From NCBI GenBank assembly GCA_026874595.1, contig CM049309.1:51866079-51930078 (forward strand): a stretch of 64,000 bases of DNA, in the 5' to 3' direction. Every line of letters starts with the position of its first letter. The stretch's first letter is position 1. The DNA is from Sipunculus nudus. Lineage: Eukaryota > Annelida > Sipuncula > Golfingiida > Sipunculidae. Both the position numbers and the translations under genes were made by a program. Below, one piece after another: positions 9,040 to 22,679 of the stretch. The notes below the pieces were generated by a model. That model was not told the DNA's origin. It saw nothing but the letters and a program-made list of their open reading frames with translations, and did not search any database.

Positions 9040-11877
9040 TATTTCATCATGAAAAATTTTACGACTTCAGTATTTCCAGATACACTTTTATTTACATACA
9101 AATGTTTAACTCTTCTGTATTTCTGCATACACTTTATTACACAACCACTACAAAAACTAAGGATAATGTTCAATAACTACAGTAACTTTATATCTCAATA
9201 CATGTAACTGACGCAACATTATCCACTTCACAGAAGCTGTGTCAATGCAATGAATTGGCCAAGTTATGAGAAAATACTGGTCACAGTATGTATCTTGAAG
9301 ATACTACCTTCCATAAACAGACATGCACACCAGTTTAACAAAGGGCAGAGGAAACAATTATCACAAGTATTAATAAAGTAATAAATAATTGATATTTAAC
9401 AACATACATGGTAAAATACAGAGATACTCTTCAGATCATGAAGTTTAATGAAAAATTAAAAGGAAATAATCACTGTATAAAGTAGGTGTAATTGAAGTGA
9501 CTTATCATTCTTTCAACTGATGGAAAATTGACCCATAACAGTCTAAATAGAGAGAACTTTTTCTGCATTATAGCATTCTATTTATCCCAAATGAATATAT
9601 TTTCAGGTAGTGTAAATAACACTACATGTGCCATTCAAAGTGAGGAATGACTATATCCCTTCCCCCTGTGTCACAGTTATAAACTTAGTCTTACACAGAC
9701 ACAGTGTACAATGGAAACCATGGAACAAAGCTCCCTCTGTTATCAACTGAATGAACTAAATTAAATTGATCTTGCACAAGTGTCACCTGCAGAATGTGTA
9801 CTGGCACTCAGGCAAAATATCCTCTACAAACTGAGGTGTCCAGCACCTTCTTTCTTACTGGAAATGTACTTTTTAATTACTCAAAAGCATGTTGTGTGCA
9901 TAAATTATTATGTGCATTAGTTATCAGTATTCAGCAAAAACAGACTTTTTCTCTTATCTTACAGGATCTCTTTTCCCTTTTATCCACAATTTCATCATCA
10001 GTCATCATGCACTTGACAAGCATATTCAGGCAGTGTCCTTATAGGTTAACTGTTCTAACTCGGAGGTATAACAATATTTGGAGCCTGTGGTAATTAGTGT
10101 TGGCAACTGGTTGTAATTTCATGACTGATCATCAGTTACAGTGTGTTGCTCTCTACCAACTGATTATCAGAATTAGTCAGTTGTTTAGGAGTATGATATT
10201 TCTGACAGTATACAGACCTGCACATCGCTTTAACTGATATATAATATGTGAACATAATTTGCTCATATACGTTAGAATTCTATAGCCTTAAAGAATGTGT
10301 AGTAACCTTATTTGTGAAGTCACTGTTAAAGACAAACATTATATTATAGAGTTTGCCTGCAAGAAATAAATGAGAGAAATTACTTCATCATCACAAAACC
10401 TAACTTATGTGCAAAACTTTATAGATCATTGCACTACAAGATTGATGATCAGATAATAACATTAGATTACAATGAGTAGCAGGAACACCAACACTTAAGT
10501 TAATACAAACAGGGTGATCACTATAGGGTGATCACTGATAACCAATGAACTTGAATACACTGGATCTGATACCAACACACTTCCTAAAAAGTGAAAATCA
10601 GGCCATTCATCCATAATGTAGCCATGGTCCGCTACACAGTAAAATACCCTGCAGCAAAAATGAATTATTTAAATAGACTTGCTTCAGATACATGACAACA
10701 GAATTTTTTAAATTACCCTGCATGTTTGATACACCTATAAAGTGTAGCAAAGCTGATCAAAAACATGTTCAACCCCCTTTTCCTAAGAGTGAAATGTCGG
10801 TTATTAGATACATGTACTACAAAGAACCAACACAGATCAGTGAATTATTATACATAAAATATAATCCTTTGGCCCCCTCACTATCAACTGAGGCTGGTCC
10901 AACCAAACAGGATATGTCAGCCTAACCATAATGCCATAATATTCATAAGTGTAAACTCCTATTAAAGCCAGGTCTCTAACTTGTATGTATGTAATATTTA
11001 TTTTAATCACATCAGATGTGACAAAAGAAATTATGGAAAAGTTTACAAAAATAAATATGTGAATATGTGACATTATAAGAAGTGCATGATGTGACCTTTC
11101 AACATCTGGTTAGTCAGGAAAATCTATAATAAAACACTTTACAGCCACCAAAGACCCTTCTAAAATAACACATTTTTCTTTAAAATACCACTTCAATTTA
11201 AGGCCATTTTCTGATCACTGTTTTGGAGTACTGATCCCTGGAAATATGAAGAGAATCCACCTAACCAGTAAGAGTGACTCTCCCAGATTAAGTGAATTTC
11301 CTGATATTGAGGACAACAAGAGAGGATACAAATTCTTAGAAAAAAAATGTGTGTGTGGGGGGGGGGGGGTGTCAGGAGTACTGGTATACACAAAATCTGG
11401 TGCTACTTTTTGGCATATCATTTACATATATTATTCTATTTGTCATATTTTATTTGTCAGAAAGAGGGAGTGCAATCCCCTGTGTACACTGTACCCCCCC
11501 AAATCCCCCTGAAAAAAAGTTGGGGATGCTAGAAATTCTGAATAACCTATACACCTGCTAATTACAGTGCAACTCAGAAATAAAACCACTGTGCAGTATG
11601 AGACTTCATATGTGCCTGTCTGCCCAAATTAATTCATTGACAGCTCCAGCACTATGAATTCTCATGTGACAAAATGTGTCACTAAGATACAGAACTTGCT
11701 GTAGATCTATCTGTAGAAGGTAACTAGAGCTCACTTATAAGATGAGAAAATTAACTTCCCACCTTGTCAGAACTCCATAGCTGCCAACTTTGTATAAGTT
11801 AAAAAGTTCAAAGTCATCCGACATATTAACAGCAGTCTTTAAAACAACACAGTCATGAGTTCAAATATGCACAAGTT

Positions 11878-14800
11878 TCAAACCTCCACTTCTGGTACAG
11901 CATCAGCCATATTGTTGTCCCATTCTTGAAATGCCAGGTAGTTTAGCATACTGGCTGGCAGACACTCTATCTGCCATAAGGCAGCCATGATGGATCGGCC
12001 TGCTGCTTTTTCTTTTAAATTTTCCCGAATTGCCAAACGACACAGGTGTTGGAGGGATGGGGCAGTGGTTACCATGGAAATCATCCACTTCTGGAGAATG
12101 GGATTCCGCATAACTTTGAGGTTTTTTGGATACCGTTTGAACTGCTTGACACTGAACCTGGCGCCAGCAGTCAGTAGTTGTCTTAGCATCTTAATGCGAG
12201 CATTAAAGATGGCCCAGTATATAGGAGATGATCCCCTGAAAAGACACAAGGCATCATAATTATGAACTGTTAATAAAACATGAAGTTAACATATTCTACA
12301 AGTAACTAATCAGGATATGAATGAAATGTACAATATTTGGAGATGAAAAGGAGATATGATTTTTTACAAAACTCAAGAGGTATACATCTTCAGGCAGTAT
12401 AATGATTCACAAAGACATGGTCAGCTGGAGGAACCATCAGGATTATCCATAAGAATTAATAATGACCAATCATAACTGTGAAATATAATTGCATAAATGA
12501 AAATAAAGGCCTACAGGCCTAATGCAAACCTGTGCAAAGTTTAGAAGTATGAACGGAGGTTTATTTTTAAAATTTAATATTGATCCTCTCATGTCCTGCA
12601 TATCTAGCTTAGTCATTATGATTGCAGCAAAATGGATGTTTCGGACCTGCAAGTTTTGGTCTAGGACATTTTAAAACTAGGATGTATCAGTCAGGATATT
12701 TCGGATATGTTCTTTTTGCCAGGGAGGATTATTGGGACAGAGGAACGGACAATTTGGCAGCATGGTTTCGGAGAAGAACATTTTTTAATGTTGTTTAGCT
12801 TCTTCCCTATAAAATCTAAGAAAATGCAGTTAGCCAAGAAATAAGCAAAATCCAATAGAATCTTTTATATGACAAATTTTTTGCAAAAAAATTGGTGATG
12901 CTAGCTCCTGCCCTTTTTGAGATAGCTATGACTCACGAAAGACAACTGAAGACGGATGACACCACACCATTGAATAAGCTCAAAGATTTGCTCAAAATGC
13001 AAACAAGTTTTTTTCAAACAATTGAAAGATATAGTTCCAATAGTTTTATTCTGGGCATTCTGCATCTAGACGATGTGTCTTGATGTCTAGGCGCTGTGTC
13101 TAGATGTCTAAACACATTGTCTTGACACCAGGCAGAGCCAGGTCAGTTGCCATGGTGATGTCTGGACCCCACCTGGTTGTCCTGAGTGACCTCTTGATTT
13201 GGCTGCTGAAACTCAACATTTTGTCAAATCTGTTTTCAAACACAGAAAGCCTTTTTCAATTGGCTACACTGTTTTTTTTAAAGCTACATTTACCCAATCT
13301 ATTCTTATAAAACCAGCAGAACCCTACCATAGAATAATTCTTGTAAAGTTTAAACCAATCAGCTTAACATAAAACAGTGTATAAGCTAGAAGAGTCTAAA
13401 ATTACATTTTCACTTGTAAAACAACAGATCAATGTAGGTGGCACCACCAATACCTCAATTTCAGATGTGACATATGTGACAAACATTGGCATATAATTTG
13501 GTGATGATAGCTCTAGCTGTTTCTGAGATTTTAATTTTAGTGTGCTTTTTGGACAGATGACTAAGTTCAACCTCCTGTAACTCGGCCAAAAATCTCCGAA
13601 CTGGAACCATTCAATCAAACTTGAGAAAGATTGTTCCAGGGATCATTCCTTTGAAATATTGGACAAGTTGGCTGGACAGTTTAGAAGAAGATGATTTTTA
13701 AAGCTTTATTAGCTTTTTCCCTATAAAATCTCAGAAAATACAGTTAGAAAAAAAATAAACAAAATCTAATAGAGTTTTTCAGATGACTGACCATTTGCAA
13801 AAAAATTGGTGATGCTAGCTCCTGCCGTTTTTGAGATAGCTATGGTTAACGTACAGATTACACACGACGCACAGACAGACAATGCTGCACTATCGCGCAT
13901 AAGCTCACAAGTTTGCTATAAAAATAAGTTAGAACTGACAAACCATAGCTGTCAGGTGAAAAAGTATGTAATAAGTTCCAGGCTTGGGGTCAAATGCAAA
14001 AATATGCATGTTGCATTTGCTCTGCATTTAAATGCAGTAAATAACATTTAATTGTTTGTAACTCTGCCTGTGCTTTTGAATAGAAAAACACTGGATTTAT
14101 AAAATGTATTATAACACCAAGAGTTCAAATGAAAATGCTTTTGTAAGTGCATTTGCATTTGTTTTACCAGATATGCATCTGATTAATTTCAAACATTTGC
14201 ATTTGAATTCAAATACACAAATTCTACTTATTCCTGTTTGTAACACAAGGACAATGTATAGAATGACATGAATTATATGGCATACAAACATACCTATTGT
14301 CACAAAGATCAGGGTTAGCTCCATGTTTGAGAAGAATCGCTCCATTTTTCTCTTCCCCAAAGTACACACTGAGGGAGAGGGCAGTCTCACCGTTGTGATC
14401 ACGCAAGTTCATATTGGCACCACGATGTACCAGTAATGTACATACATCTGCACTGTTTAGTCTTGAGGCTAACATCAGAGGAGTGGTTTCGGTCTCGTTT
14501 TTCCCATCCAGCGGGCACCCAAGTTCGAGAAAGTACTGTACCATGTCTGGATTTTTATGTCGCACGACTAAGTGTAAAAGGCTATCTCCATTTTGTGACT
14601 TGACATTGACATCAGCACCTGCATCGAGGAAGAGCTGACAAATGTCAAGGTCACCACATTTTGCTGCATACACCAATGGATTAGTCTCCCCCCGTTTTGG
14701 GATCACTGACGGGTTTAAACCTGCTGACAGTAACATCTCAATGATGTCCACTTGACCACGATGGATGAGACCTGTTAGTTCATGTTCTGCCCCGGAGAGG

Positions 14801-16068
14801 TCAGCACCTACATTAAGCAGAAGTTGCACAGCTGCAGTATTATCAGCAGCCATAGCTATCTGAAGGGGTGTTTGCCCAACAAAATTTCTGGAATTCACAA
14901 CACTTAACTTTTCTGTTTTACGAAGTTTCCCTACTGCTGTACTGTTCAGTCCCCCACGCAGGATTCCATAGCCACGCCCTCTGATACTCCCATGTGGCTG
15001 TTTTCTACTGCTTTCCCCTTCTACACTTACACCCCTTCCCACATGGACCAGTCCATTTTGTAATCTCAGTGCCCCTTCTGCCATGGACTGTCTTGCCGTG
15101 GGGTTTGAGGTGCTGAGTAGTAACTGTAGGATTTCCAGACTGATGGGACTACGGTCTTTACATACAACATGTAGGCAGGAAATTCTGAATTTCAAGGAGA
15201 GCGCATTGACATCACAACCTCCCCTTAACAACAATTTTACCAATGACAAACTCTGTTTCATTACTGCGATCTGGAGGATTGGCACAGTGTCCTGAAGATT
15301 GAAGCTCGTTAAGTAGGTCCTTATACGCTCGTCTCCATGCTCCACCTTCACTGTCGCATTCATGTTACATCCAAGCTCTATCAGCGTTTCAACCGCTTTG
15401 TTAAGTCCTGCCATAACAGCTCTGACAATAGGAGCCTCTTGTTTAACTGTTCCTACTGGATCATCTAACGAAGCTCCGAGAGAGAGCAACAAGCGACACA
15501 TGGGGATATCCCGAGCTTCAGAAGCCATCACTAAGGGAACCAGGTGTTCTGTTTCCCCGTTAACATCAGCTCCTTGTTTAACCAACCATTTGACCACATC
15601 AAAGTTCCTGCAGGTAATGGCTCTGTTTAAACCTGCCTGCAAATCTTTTTTGTCTACGCTGTGCTGCAGTATCAGATCCAGTATATCCAAATCACCCCCC
15701 CGAACAGCAACACTCATGATGTTATCGAGATCATCTGATTGGCTGTACAGCTTAGCTCCGTGATGCAGCAGCATTCGCAGTATTGGTGCGCTGCCAGCAC
15801 TGATTGCAGCATGAATCGGATTGGTTATGGTTTCACCATCATCAACAGTTCTTGGCGACACTTCGGACACTGTGTCTGGGTCAGCTCCTACTTCCAGCAA
15901 ACACTGAACCAGTTCTTCACGTTTCTTGAGAATCGCAAACAGCAAGGGAGTCAGTCCTTTCCTATTTGTCTGGTTCACAACAGACCTGTTGTTGTTGATA
16001 AAAACTTTGGCTTCAGCAATATTGGCATTCTGAATGGTCTGGAACAGCCTGTCAACTGGGGTGGCCAT
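11878..16068 (-). CDS. Ankyrin repeat and SOCS box protein (ASB-like)
   Basis: Probable substrate adaptor of a Cullin-5/Elongin BC ubiquitin ligase: ankyrin repeats would bind the target and the SOCS box the ligase (family knowledge). Coding exons are 16068-14294 and 12235-11878. The donor (AATAG|GTATGT) and acceptor (CTTTTCAG|GGGATC) join in phase 2 through an Arg codon, giving 710 residues. Residues about 5-640 are ankyrin units with many TPLxxA and LLxxGAD motifs. A basic RG-rich linker (IRGRGYGILRGG) lies at about 365-378. The SOCS box is at about 651-698: BC box SLQHLCRLAIR and Cul5 box ECLPASMLNYL, which lacks the second Pro of LPxP. The start ATG lies 16 bases inside an exon whose acceptor (TTTCATTACAG) ends at 16085, so 5' exons are non-coding. 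The exact ASB subfamily was not recognised. Confidence 0.92.
12505..13010 (-). mobile_element. Short composite element, R4 edge plus R2 edge
   Basis: Inside the ankyrin/SOCS intron. The R4 edge at 12505-12690 (AAGGCCTACAGGCCTAATGC) is followed almost directly by the R2 end block (12720-13010) without satellite monomers. It is a short form of the element at 2324-6146. The R2 tip is diverged (AAGCTCAAAGATTTGCT). The next 90 bp (to about 13100) matches 50605-50700 inverted. Confidence 0.55.
13400..13930 (+). repeat. R2 repeat copy in the ankyrin/SOCS intron
   Basis: One satellite monomer with GGTGGCACCACC at 13437, then the AACTCGGCCAAAAATC unit and the GCTAGCTCCTGCCG...AAGCTCACAAGTTTGCT end. 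It is highly similar to 5640-6146. The rest of this intron (13931-14293) has no recognisable feature. Confidence 0.6.
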
Positions 16069-16084
16069 GATCAGGTCTTACCCA

Positions 16085-19000
16085 CTGTAATGAAAGGAAA
16101 GCAGTATAACTTACATTCACACTTGGCAACTATCTCTGTATTATAGCCACATAGCCATTTATGAGTTATGTATAGAAACAAAACAGATTCATTTAAAGAC
16201 CTGTGGCACTTGACAGTCTGACAGTCAAATGCTATCCTATTTTTTTGCAAAACTGGATACCTATCAGCCTGTGTGTACAGTGCAGCAAACTGGAAAAACT
16301 TTCTTAAAGTACTCAGAGCCATGTGAATATCCAATGTATATTCCTTAGGATTCATAGTATAAACAAAACAATGATCAATATAAATGCACTGGGAAGTGAG
16401 GATGCCTCCTTGTTTGGATGTGTAATAACATTCCACCATAACATTATAGGCTTACTTTGTGCCCATATAGCACACTGCTGTGGACATCATCAAAATATCA
16501 TTAAAGATTCCAGCATGTTTCCCCATATATATGAGGGGCCCATGATAAACACTGTGTGCTATCTCCACATTCAAATAGGCCAAGGATATCAGTTCACACT
16601 CTTTACACTGCTATGAAAACAGGTCAACAGTGGAAACAGGTCATTAAACCTACAGTTGTTTATGCAGGAGGTGCCTATCTTAGTACAGTGAGGACGCCTG
16701 TCAAACAATCAACAAATATATTTACTAATGATCAAGTACTGATACAAGTGTTCAAGTCTGAGATACCAAGGAGCAAACATAGATGCCAGTTTTTTGTTTG
16801 TGAAAAGTTGGTAATTGTTGGAAACTTGTGACAAAGACGCTGCTCATCGAACATCACTGGTTATTTGATTTTGTTTAAATTTATAATGAAATGATTACTG
16901 AACTCTGAATGATGTGTAAACTGTACTTAATTTAAACTGGTGGCAGGCAATTTGTAATTACGTATCTGTGGCAGATCAATGCCACAAGAAGACATCTTTA
17001 ACCTTTACTGACAGCTTAGTTTGATAAGAGACCTGGATACTTATTGTTTGATATCAAGTCCTGGACATAACTGACACACAATGATATATCATCATTATCA
17101 AATAATAAAATACTCAGTCATCAAGCAGGATGACCTGAAAAAATCCACATCTATATATAATGATATCCTAGCTGTCAAAGAAAAATACATGTCTACAAAT
17201 ATAAAAGTATGCACGTCAAAATGTTTTTTTAATCTGATTTTGGGGTTTTTTTTACTATTAAAGTGCCCTAATTGTCAGTAACATGTCAGTAATGATTATT
17301 CTAAAATCAATAATTCCATAGCAGAATGTTCATGAATGTTAGTATTCAGCTGTTGTCAATTGATTCTGGCATGGCCAAGCGTGACATAATCAAACTTCTC
17401 AATTAGTTGCCCCTTTTTTAATTTTTCAATTAGACCTGAGATTGTGCAACTTTATTATCACTCAATGGTCAACCAACGTTCTCCTTGCTGTGTAAAGGGG
17501 TCCTAAAGAAATTTTTACACTGTAGACCAGCACAGAATCTTTTGCAACCTTTTGACTGGCTGTATAGACACACCCAATAAAATGTGGTAAGACATTCTGG
17601 GCGGGTCTACACCAGGGTTGTAACAATTCATTAGTGTATTGATACACTGCGATACAAAGTAATAGTATCATCAGGTGTCTTGTATCTATATACTGACAAT
17701 ATTGGATTAAAAGTGACATTGATGTTTTAAAGTCTCTCAGCACAAAGTGATACAGCATCTAAGTTGAAATGTCATTGTTACAGGGACGTAATCACAAACA
17801 AAGTGTGTTAAATATACATGAAATATATACTGCTTTCTCCTTAAATATATTGGTATCTGCATATTATTTGTTCTAAAACCATTTGCTAACTTCTGTATAC
17901 AAGCGGCAATAAACTGCATCAGACGGGATCAGTGGCACTAAAAATAGTATAAGATAAGATAACATTTATTAGCGTTCAGTTCCAGGAAATAAATGTTGAC
18001 TTGCAATTCATTATATAAACATTAATACATAAAAATAATACATAAAAATTACACAAAACCCATTTGACTATGCATGTAAAAATAAGCATGTGAATATAAT
18101 AAACAGATAATTCTGCAGGTAAAACACATAATTCCAAACATTAAATATCTAGAGGGTTGCGAGTTAAAAGGTTTAATACTGTATTGCACAAGAGATTTTT
18201 TCAAGCGAGTTGTTCTGCAGAATGTTTCATCTAATGTTGCATATGATCACCTTTTTGGCCGTATACCACATATCACAAATCACAGTTTTGCAAATTCGAC
18301 CTTAACTCAACCGCGACTGTAGGAATCGGCATTACGGCTTGCTGCGTAAGGGGAATCGCAATTCAAATCAGCTGGGACAAGGTTTTGAGTCTTATATCCT
18401 GACGCCACGAACAGATTTTGTCACTTTCATGCTTGATGCTGATGGGTGGGGGCTTCAGGGGGGGGGGGGGGGATGAGGCCTGCAAGGCCATCAGGGTCCA
18501 GTTCTTGACTATCACCTAGCCGCCGACGTTGACGCAACAGGTTTCAGGTTTCTGTTGCGTCGCCGGCCCATCAAAGGGCTAACTTGGGTAATAGCACGAT
18601 ACGATCTGTTACTCTTAGAAAGAAGTTAAATAAAAATATTTCCTATGATTTTAGCAAACCAAGTTTACATAATGTTGTATGTCGAAAGGCCTGTAATAAA
18701 AAATAATAATTCTGGAAAGCATGAAGCACCTGTTACATCAACAACTGATAGTATTTGTCCAGAGAGAATTGAAGCATTAACAGCCCCGGTAGACATTTTG
18801 CATTTGGTGGCAGTCCTGTATAAGGCTTTAGGCCTGTGTACTATTATGTTCATATTTTAACTTCCTTGGTGCAAAATAGGGGTGAGAATTAAGAGAACCG
18901 TGAGTAATGTTTTCTAGTGGTCAGATATACAATACACATAGATGTACTGAACATTAATCAACGGATATATGTTAAATCTCACAGTTGTGTATGGAGTGTT

Positions 19001-19437
19001 ATAATCACAGTTAACTGCAGATGCAATCTATGGACTCCACAATGCGTCAGTCACTGAAAAAAAAGCAATTGAGGAGTTCATTCTTATGGGCTAGACTATC
19101 ACCATGTCTGAAGAATCTGAAAATGTTCTTACTACTCAAAATCAGTTCATAATTTCCATACTGACGCTGGTTCTATTAAATACATTCTACTCATAGAGTA
19201 CCACATTGATAAATATCAATACAGTTATACTCTTCATGCTACAGTTTTACTCAGCCATACATGACGAAGCAAAATAAATAGTACATAAGTAACATTGTAC
19301 TATCTATATTGTAGACTATAGTATAGTCAATACATGCCATCACACACTGGTATATAGTGTTAACGTTAATGTTTATAAACACAAACAATATGCCACAACG
19401 TAATTAAATGAAATTATCACAAGCATTCGACTATTAC
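16085..19437 (-). other. Probable 5' intron of the ankyrin/SOCS gene
   Basis: Upstream of the acceptor at 16085 there is no coding sequence. A block at 17770-17945 resembles 45090-45245 (TGTTAAATATACATGAA, CTGTATA, GATCAGTGGC phrases), so it is a dispersed repeat. A G-run lies at 18459-18472. The remainder is AT-rich with nothing recognised. Confidence 0.35.
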
Positions 19438-19600
19438 CTGTTCGTACTTAACGTACGCACGCCTTCTACTGATGTAGAACGGCAAGACACAGTATGATCT
19501 TCAGTATAAACAAACGGACGTCACAGACTAGTTGGCCAGCGTACGCCAGTTGACACCAGCACACAGGATAGTGAGGTCACGAGGTCATAGCATGACCTAA
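19438..19600 (-). other. Candidate non-coding first exon of the ankyrin/SOCS gene
   Basis: On the minus strand a donor-like GAACAG|GTAATAG ends at 19438, preceded by sequence richer in CpG than its surroundings. It could splice to the acceptor at 16085. The upstream limit is arbitrary, there is no TATA box, and transcript data would be needed. From 19601 to 21330 I see only AT-rich DNA without a gene. Confidence 0.25.
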
Positions 19601-21336
19601 TATGTAATCCCAACACCCGTTCTTTAATTAGTTTCGTAACTATCTCGCGACAACTCCCCTATATTTCTATATTTCACCTATAATTCTTTGTTTGACAGCT
19701 TGCTGATCCATATAAATTAATTTTGTTTATTCAAAGTTTAATTAACCAAACGTGTCTGAGTAGTTTTCAAGGAAATGGGTCATCTACGAATAGCACTCGC
19801 TGTCATGAAAATTTGTTCTCTTTGGCAAATTCCTCGCTTTGATGGCACGTGCTTAAATGGCGCCAAATACTCTCGTCTGCTCAGTACATATGGTACAGCT
19901 TACTCAAAAAAATTATATATATTCGCTTAGTTAAGCGTCACTTCAACTCGCCTCAAAGAAGTATACGAGTCATTCAGCTTTGTTGAATTAGTTATAACTT
20001 AAAGTAGGCCTACACATAAGTTTATCCGAAACGGCAATCCGGCATCGAAAGGATACTAATTTTTAATGCAAAAATCGCATAAAAATCGTCCGTGTGAAAA
20101 TTCATGGGAGTGTAGACATGCGCACGACAAGTCAACGTGAGACTATCCGGCTATTTTAGAAGGATAGCGTTGTCCTGAAGTTCCATCGTGTCCATCGGGA
20201 TGATTGAAACGGGTGTGATTTGGCCTCCGATTACAAATTTTATCTGATTAAAATAATGCACATTAAAAACGCGTCGTCGCTGTGTCCGTTTTCGTTTTTT
20301 TTTTTTGGTCGGATAAACGGATGCGATTGACTGTTCGATGACACGATATCGGTTTTACATTTTTTTTCTCCATCGGGAATTAATTAACACACTTTTCTAG
20401 GGAAAATGGGAATACAAGTATAAATATAGGCTATAGGCCTTTTTTGTGTCAGTTCATATATTATCCCAAAACCAACCAAGATATTATATGAAAATTTAAA
20501 AATAAATAAATAAATTAATAAGTCTACGGTGTCTGAAAAATCTTCGGTCCGGCTGGAAGTAGTGTATTTATATGTTGCAAAATGTAATATCGTTATCCAA
20601 ACTTATATTCATATAGACTGGAAATGACTGACCGGTCGACCAAATATTGAACCCATGTTTATAACTGGAATGATTTGGAGTTTTGACACACTTTTTAGGT
20701 TGATTAGCCGCCCTATACATATAGGCATATATATGCAAGGTCAGTTCAACACGGCTTGACGAGTTCATTCATATACCATTAATAATTTGCCTACCGGTAA
20801 TTCCATGTAAATTGTATCATTGTCGGTTTACAATTTAAGTAACGTTATAAAAGATTATATTATAAAGAAAATAAAACATCTGATTAAAAAGAACATGGTA
20901 ATTCCGACAATTTGTAAATTAGATTTTAAGGCCTAAATATATGGATAAGGTATATGGATAATTAAAATCCTCGATCTATATCTGTTTTCTGAATTAAATA
21001 TATATAGAAGCTAGTCACTCTTTGCTTGCATGTAAAAAGGAAAGTTTTACTAAGAATACAAGAAAATCAAGTCACGGGCCTGGTGGTGGTGACCTTGTCG
21101 CATCAGACATTTGTACATGTGCAGAGGAACCCAGCCTATATATACTAGTATATGTATCATTTTAAAGACGTGGCAAAAGTTTCGTGGCAAAAGAAACCTG
21201 CGATATATATAGTGGTCTCGCACACACACTATACAGACCTATATATAATGGTAATGATGAACCCATCTTGAAGAACATGTATACGAATCACTCAGACTGG
21301 CAAGTACCTGATTCTTCGTTGAGAATATAGTTTAAA

Positions 21337-22232
21337 CTAGAATACGTGTAGTCGACAAGCGACTACGTGTATCCGCCGAAATCAGGGTGGGACGGGTGAA
21401 GTGAGGCATGGATTAAGTGGCAAGGGGAAATAGCGTGAGGTGTTGCATATTAGCATGGATGTCTGCAGCCGAAATATGTATGTAGGTTGCGCCACCTACC
21501 ACAAAATCCAGAAAGCTGTCCAAGTTGTATACATATGCATAATTTTAGGCAGATAAGTCCAATCACTACTTGTATGAGTGATTTAATCCCACAGTAGACA
21601 AACAGAAGGACACTGTGCAAAAATGGTGGTAGGTGGCGCCACCAATTTTGTGTATGATTAAGAGCTATATGAGATCTATACCCATGCAAAATTTTGGCCC
21701 AATCGGTCAAACGGTTCCCAAGATATGAGCTTGGATGTCTGCAGCGTTTATGTGAATGTAGGTGGCGTCACCTGTCATAAAATCAAGAAAGCTGTCCAGG
21801 ATGTATAAACATGCAACATTTCAGGTGGATAAGTCATACCACTGCCGAGATATGAGTGATTTTAACCCAAAGCAGATGAACAGATGGACGCTTTGCTAAA
21901 ATGGTTACAGATGGCGCCACCATTTTTAGAGTATGTTATAAAGCTTACCAAGGGCTACATTTGTGCAAAATGTTTAGCCTGATCGGTCAAATGGTTCCCG
22001 AGATATGTGTGTTTATGTGTGGAAACAGACGCACAAATGGACGCTAGACAGAGAAGAAAGGTCAGAGGTCAACCAAATATGAGGGCGCAGCAATTCACAT
22101 GTGACCCAATCATATCTCCGAATTAAAAAAAAAATCCGCCCAGTGGTTACAGAGGAGCCTCTGGAAATCTAAGCGGCGGCGGCGGCGTCCGACTGAAAAC
22201 ATAGTATCCGCAAAACTCTATTTTTGTGGATA
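21337..22232 (-). mobile_element. Helitron-like family 1, copy B
   Basis: Read on the minus strand it starts with a hairpin containing CCACAAAAATAGAGTTTTGCGG and ends GTAGTCG-cttgt-CGACTAC, then ACGTATT-CTAG, followed by T. The motif GGCGGATAC just before the 3' hairpin is the inverse of the 5' terminal GTATCC(G/A)C. The interior has satellite monomers led by GGTGGCGCCACC-like palindromes at about 21485, 21634, 21762 and 21912, and a perfect DR1 at 22059-22071. No protein is encoded: a non-autonomous element. Confidence 0.7.
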
Positions 22233-22679
22233 CAATTAGAGATGGCTTAATTCATCATTCTGGACTGAGATTGGTATACAGTGACGTTTTGAAGAACTGT
22301 AGGCCTACACCTCAACTTTCACAATGCATGAACTATATATATATAGTTATACGAAACTCCCTTGCAGAACCTGCATGGTTTGGAACAGAATGTAAGCTTC
22401 CCCGTGCACCTATATACAAAAGTGTAAAACGCGCTTCACCCCATCAACACAAACGAACTCCTCTTTTCGCATGTGGACATATAGCCCCAGGTATTTATGA
22501 CTATGATAAGGGGTATCCTGAAGAGCATTCCGACTTTTCAAACAGAAAAAAGTAAGTACATATTGTTCTGACAGGTTACAGAAACGGTGACTGGGACAGC
22601 CCATGTGATGCCATTATAAATAGAGAACTTTCTGTCACAATCATTACCAGGAACACTAAACACTGGTGCCGGAACATTG

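Larger units (their letters stand above)
6647..11877. other. Intergenic, AT-rich, no gene seen
   Basis: Five kilobases with no convincing coding region on either strand. It contains a 28-bp inverted repeat pair (7662-7689 and 9012-9039), a G-run near 11357, and possible downstream sequence of the minus-strand ankyrin/SOCS gene. TTTATT (minus-strand AATAAA) occurs near 11449 and 10990, but neither can be assigned as the poly(A) signal. Confidence 0.5.

Noticed and set aside
11246-11561. Several overlapping ORFs
   Set aside because: They are frames across a G-run and AT-rich sequence; no conserved domain.
22226-22555. 109-codon ORF beside Helitron copy B
   Set aside because: Starts within the element end and shows no recognisable domain.
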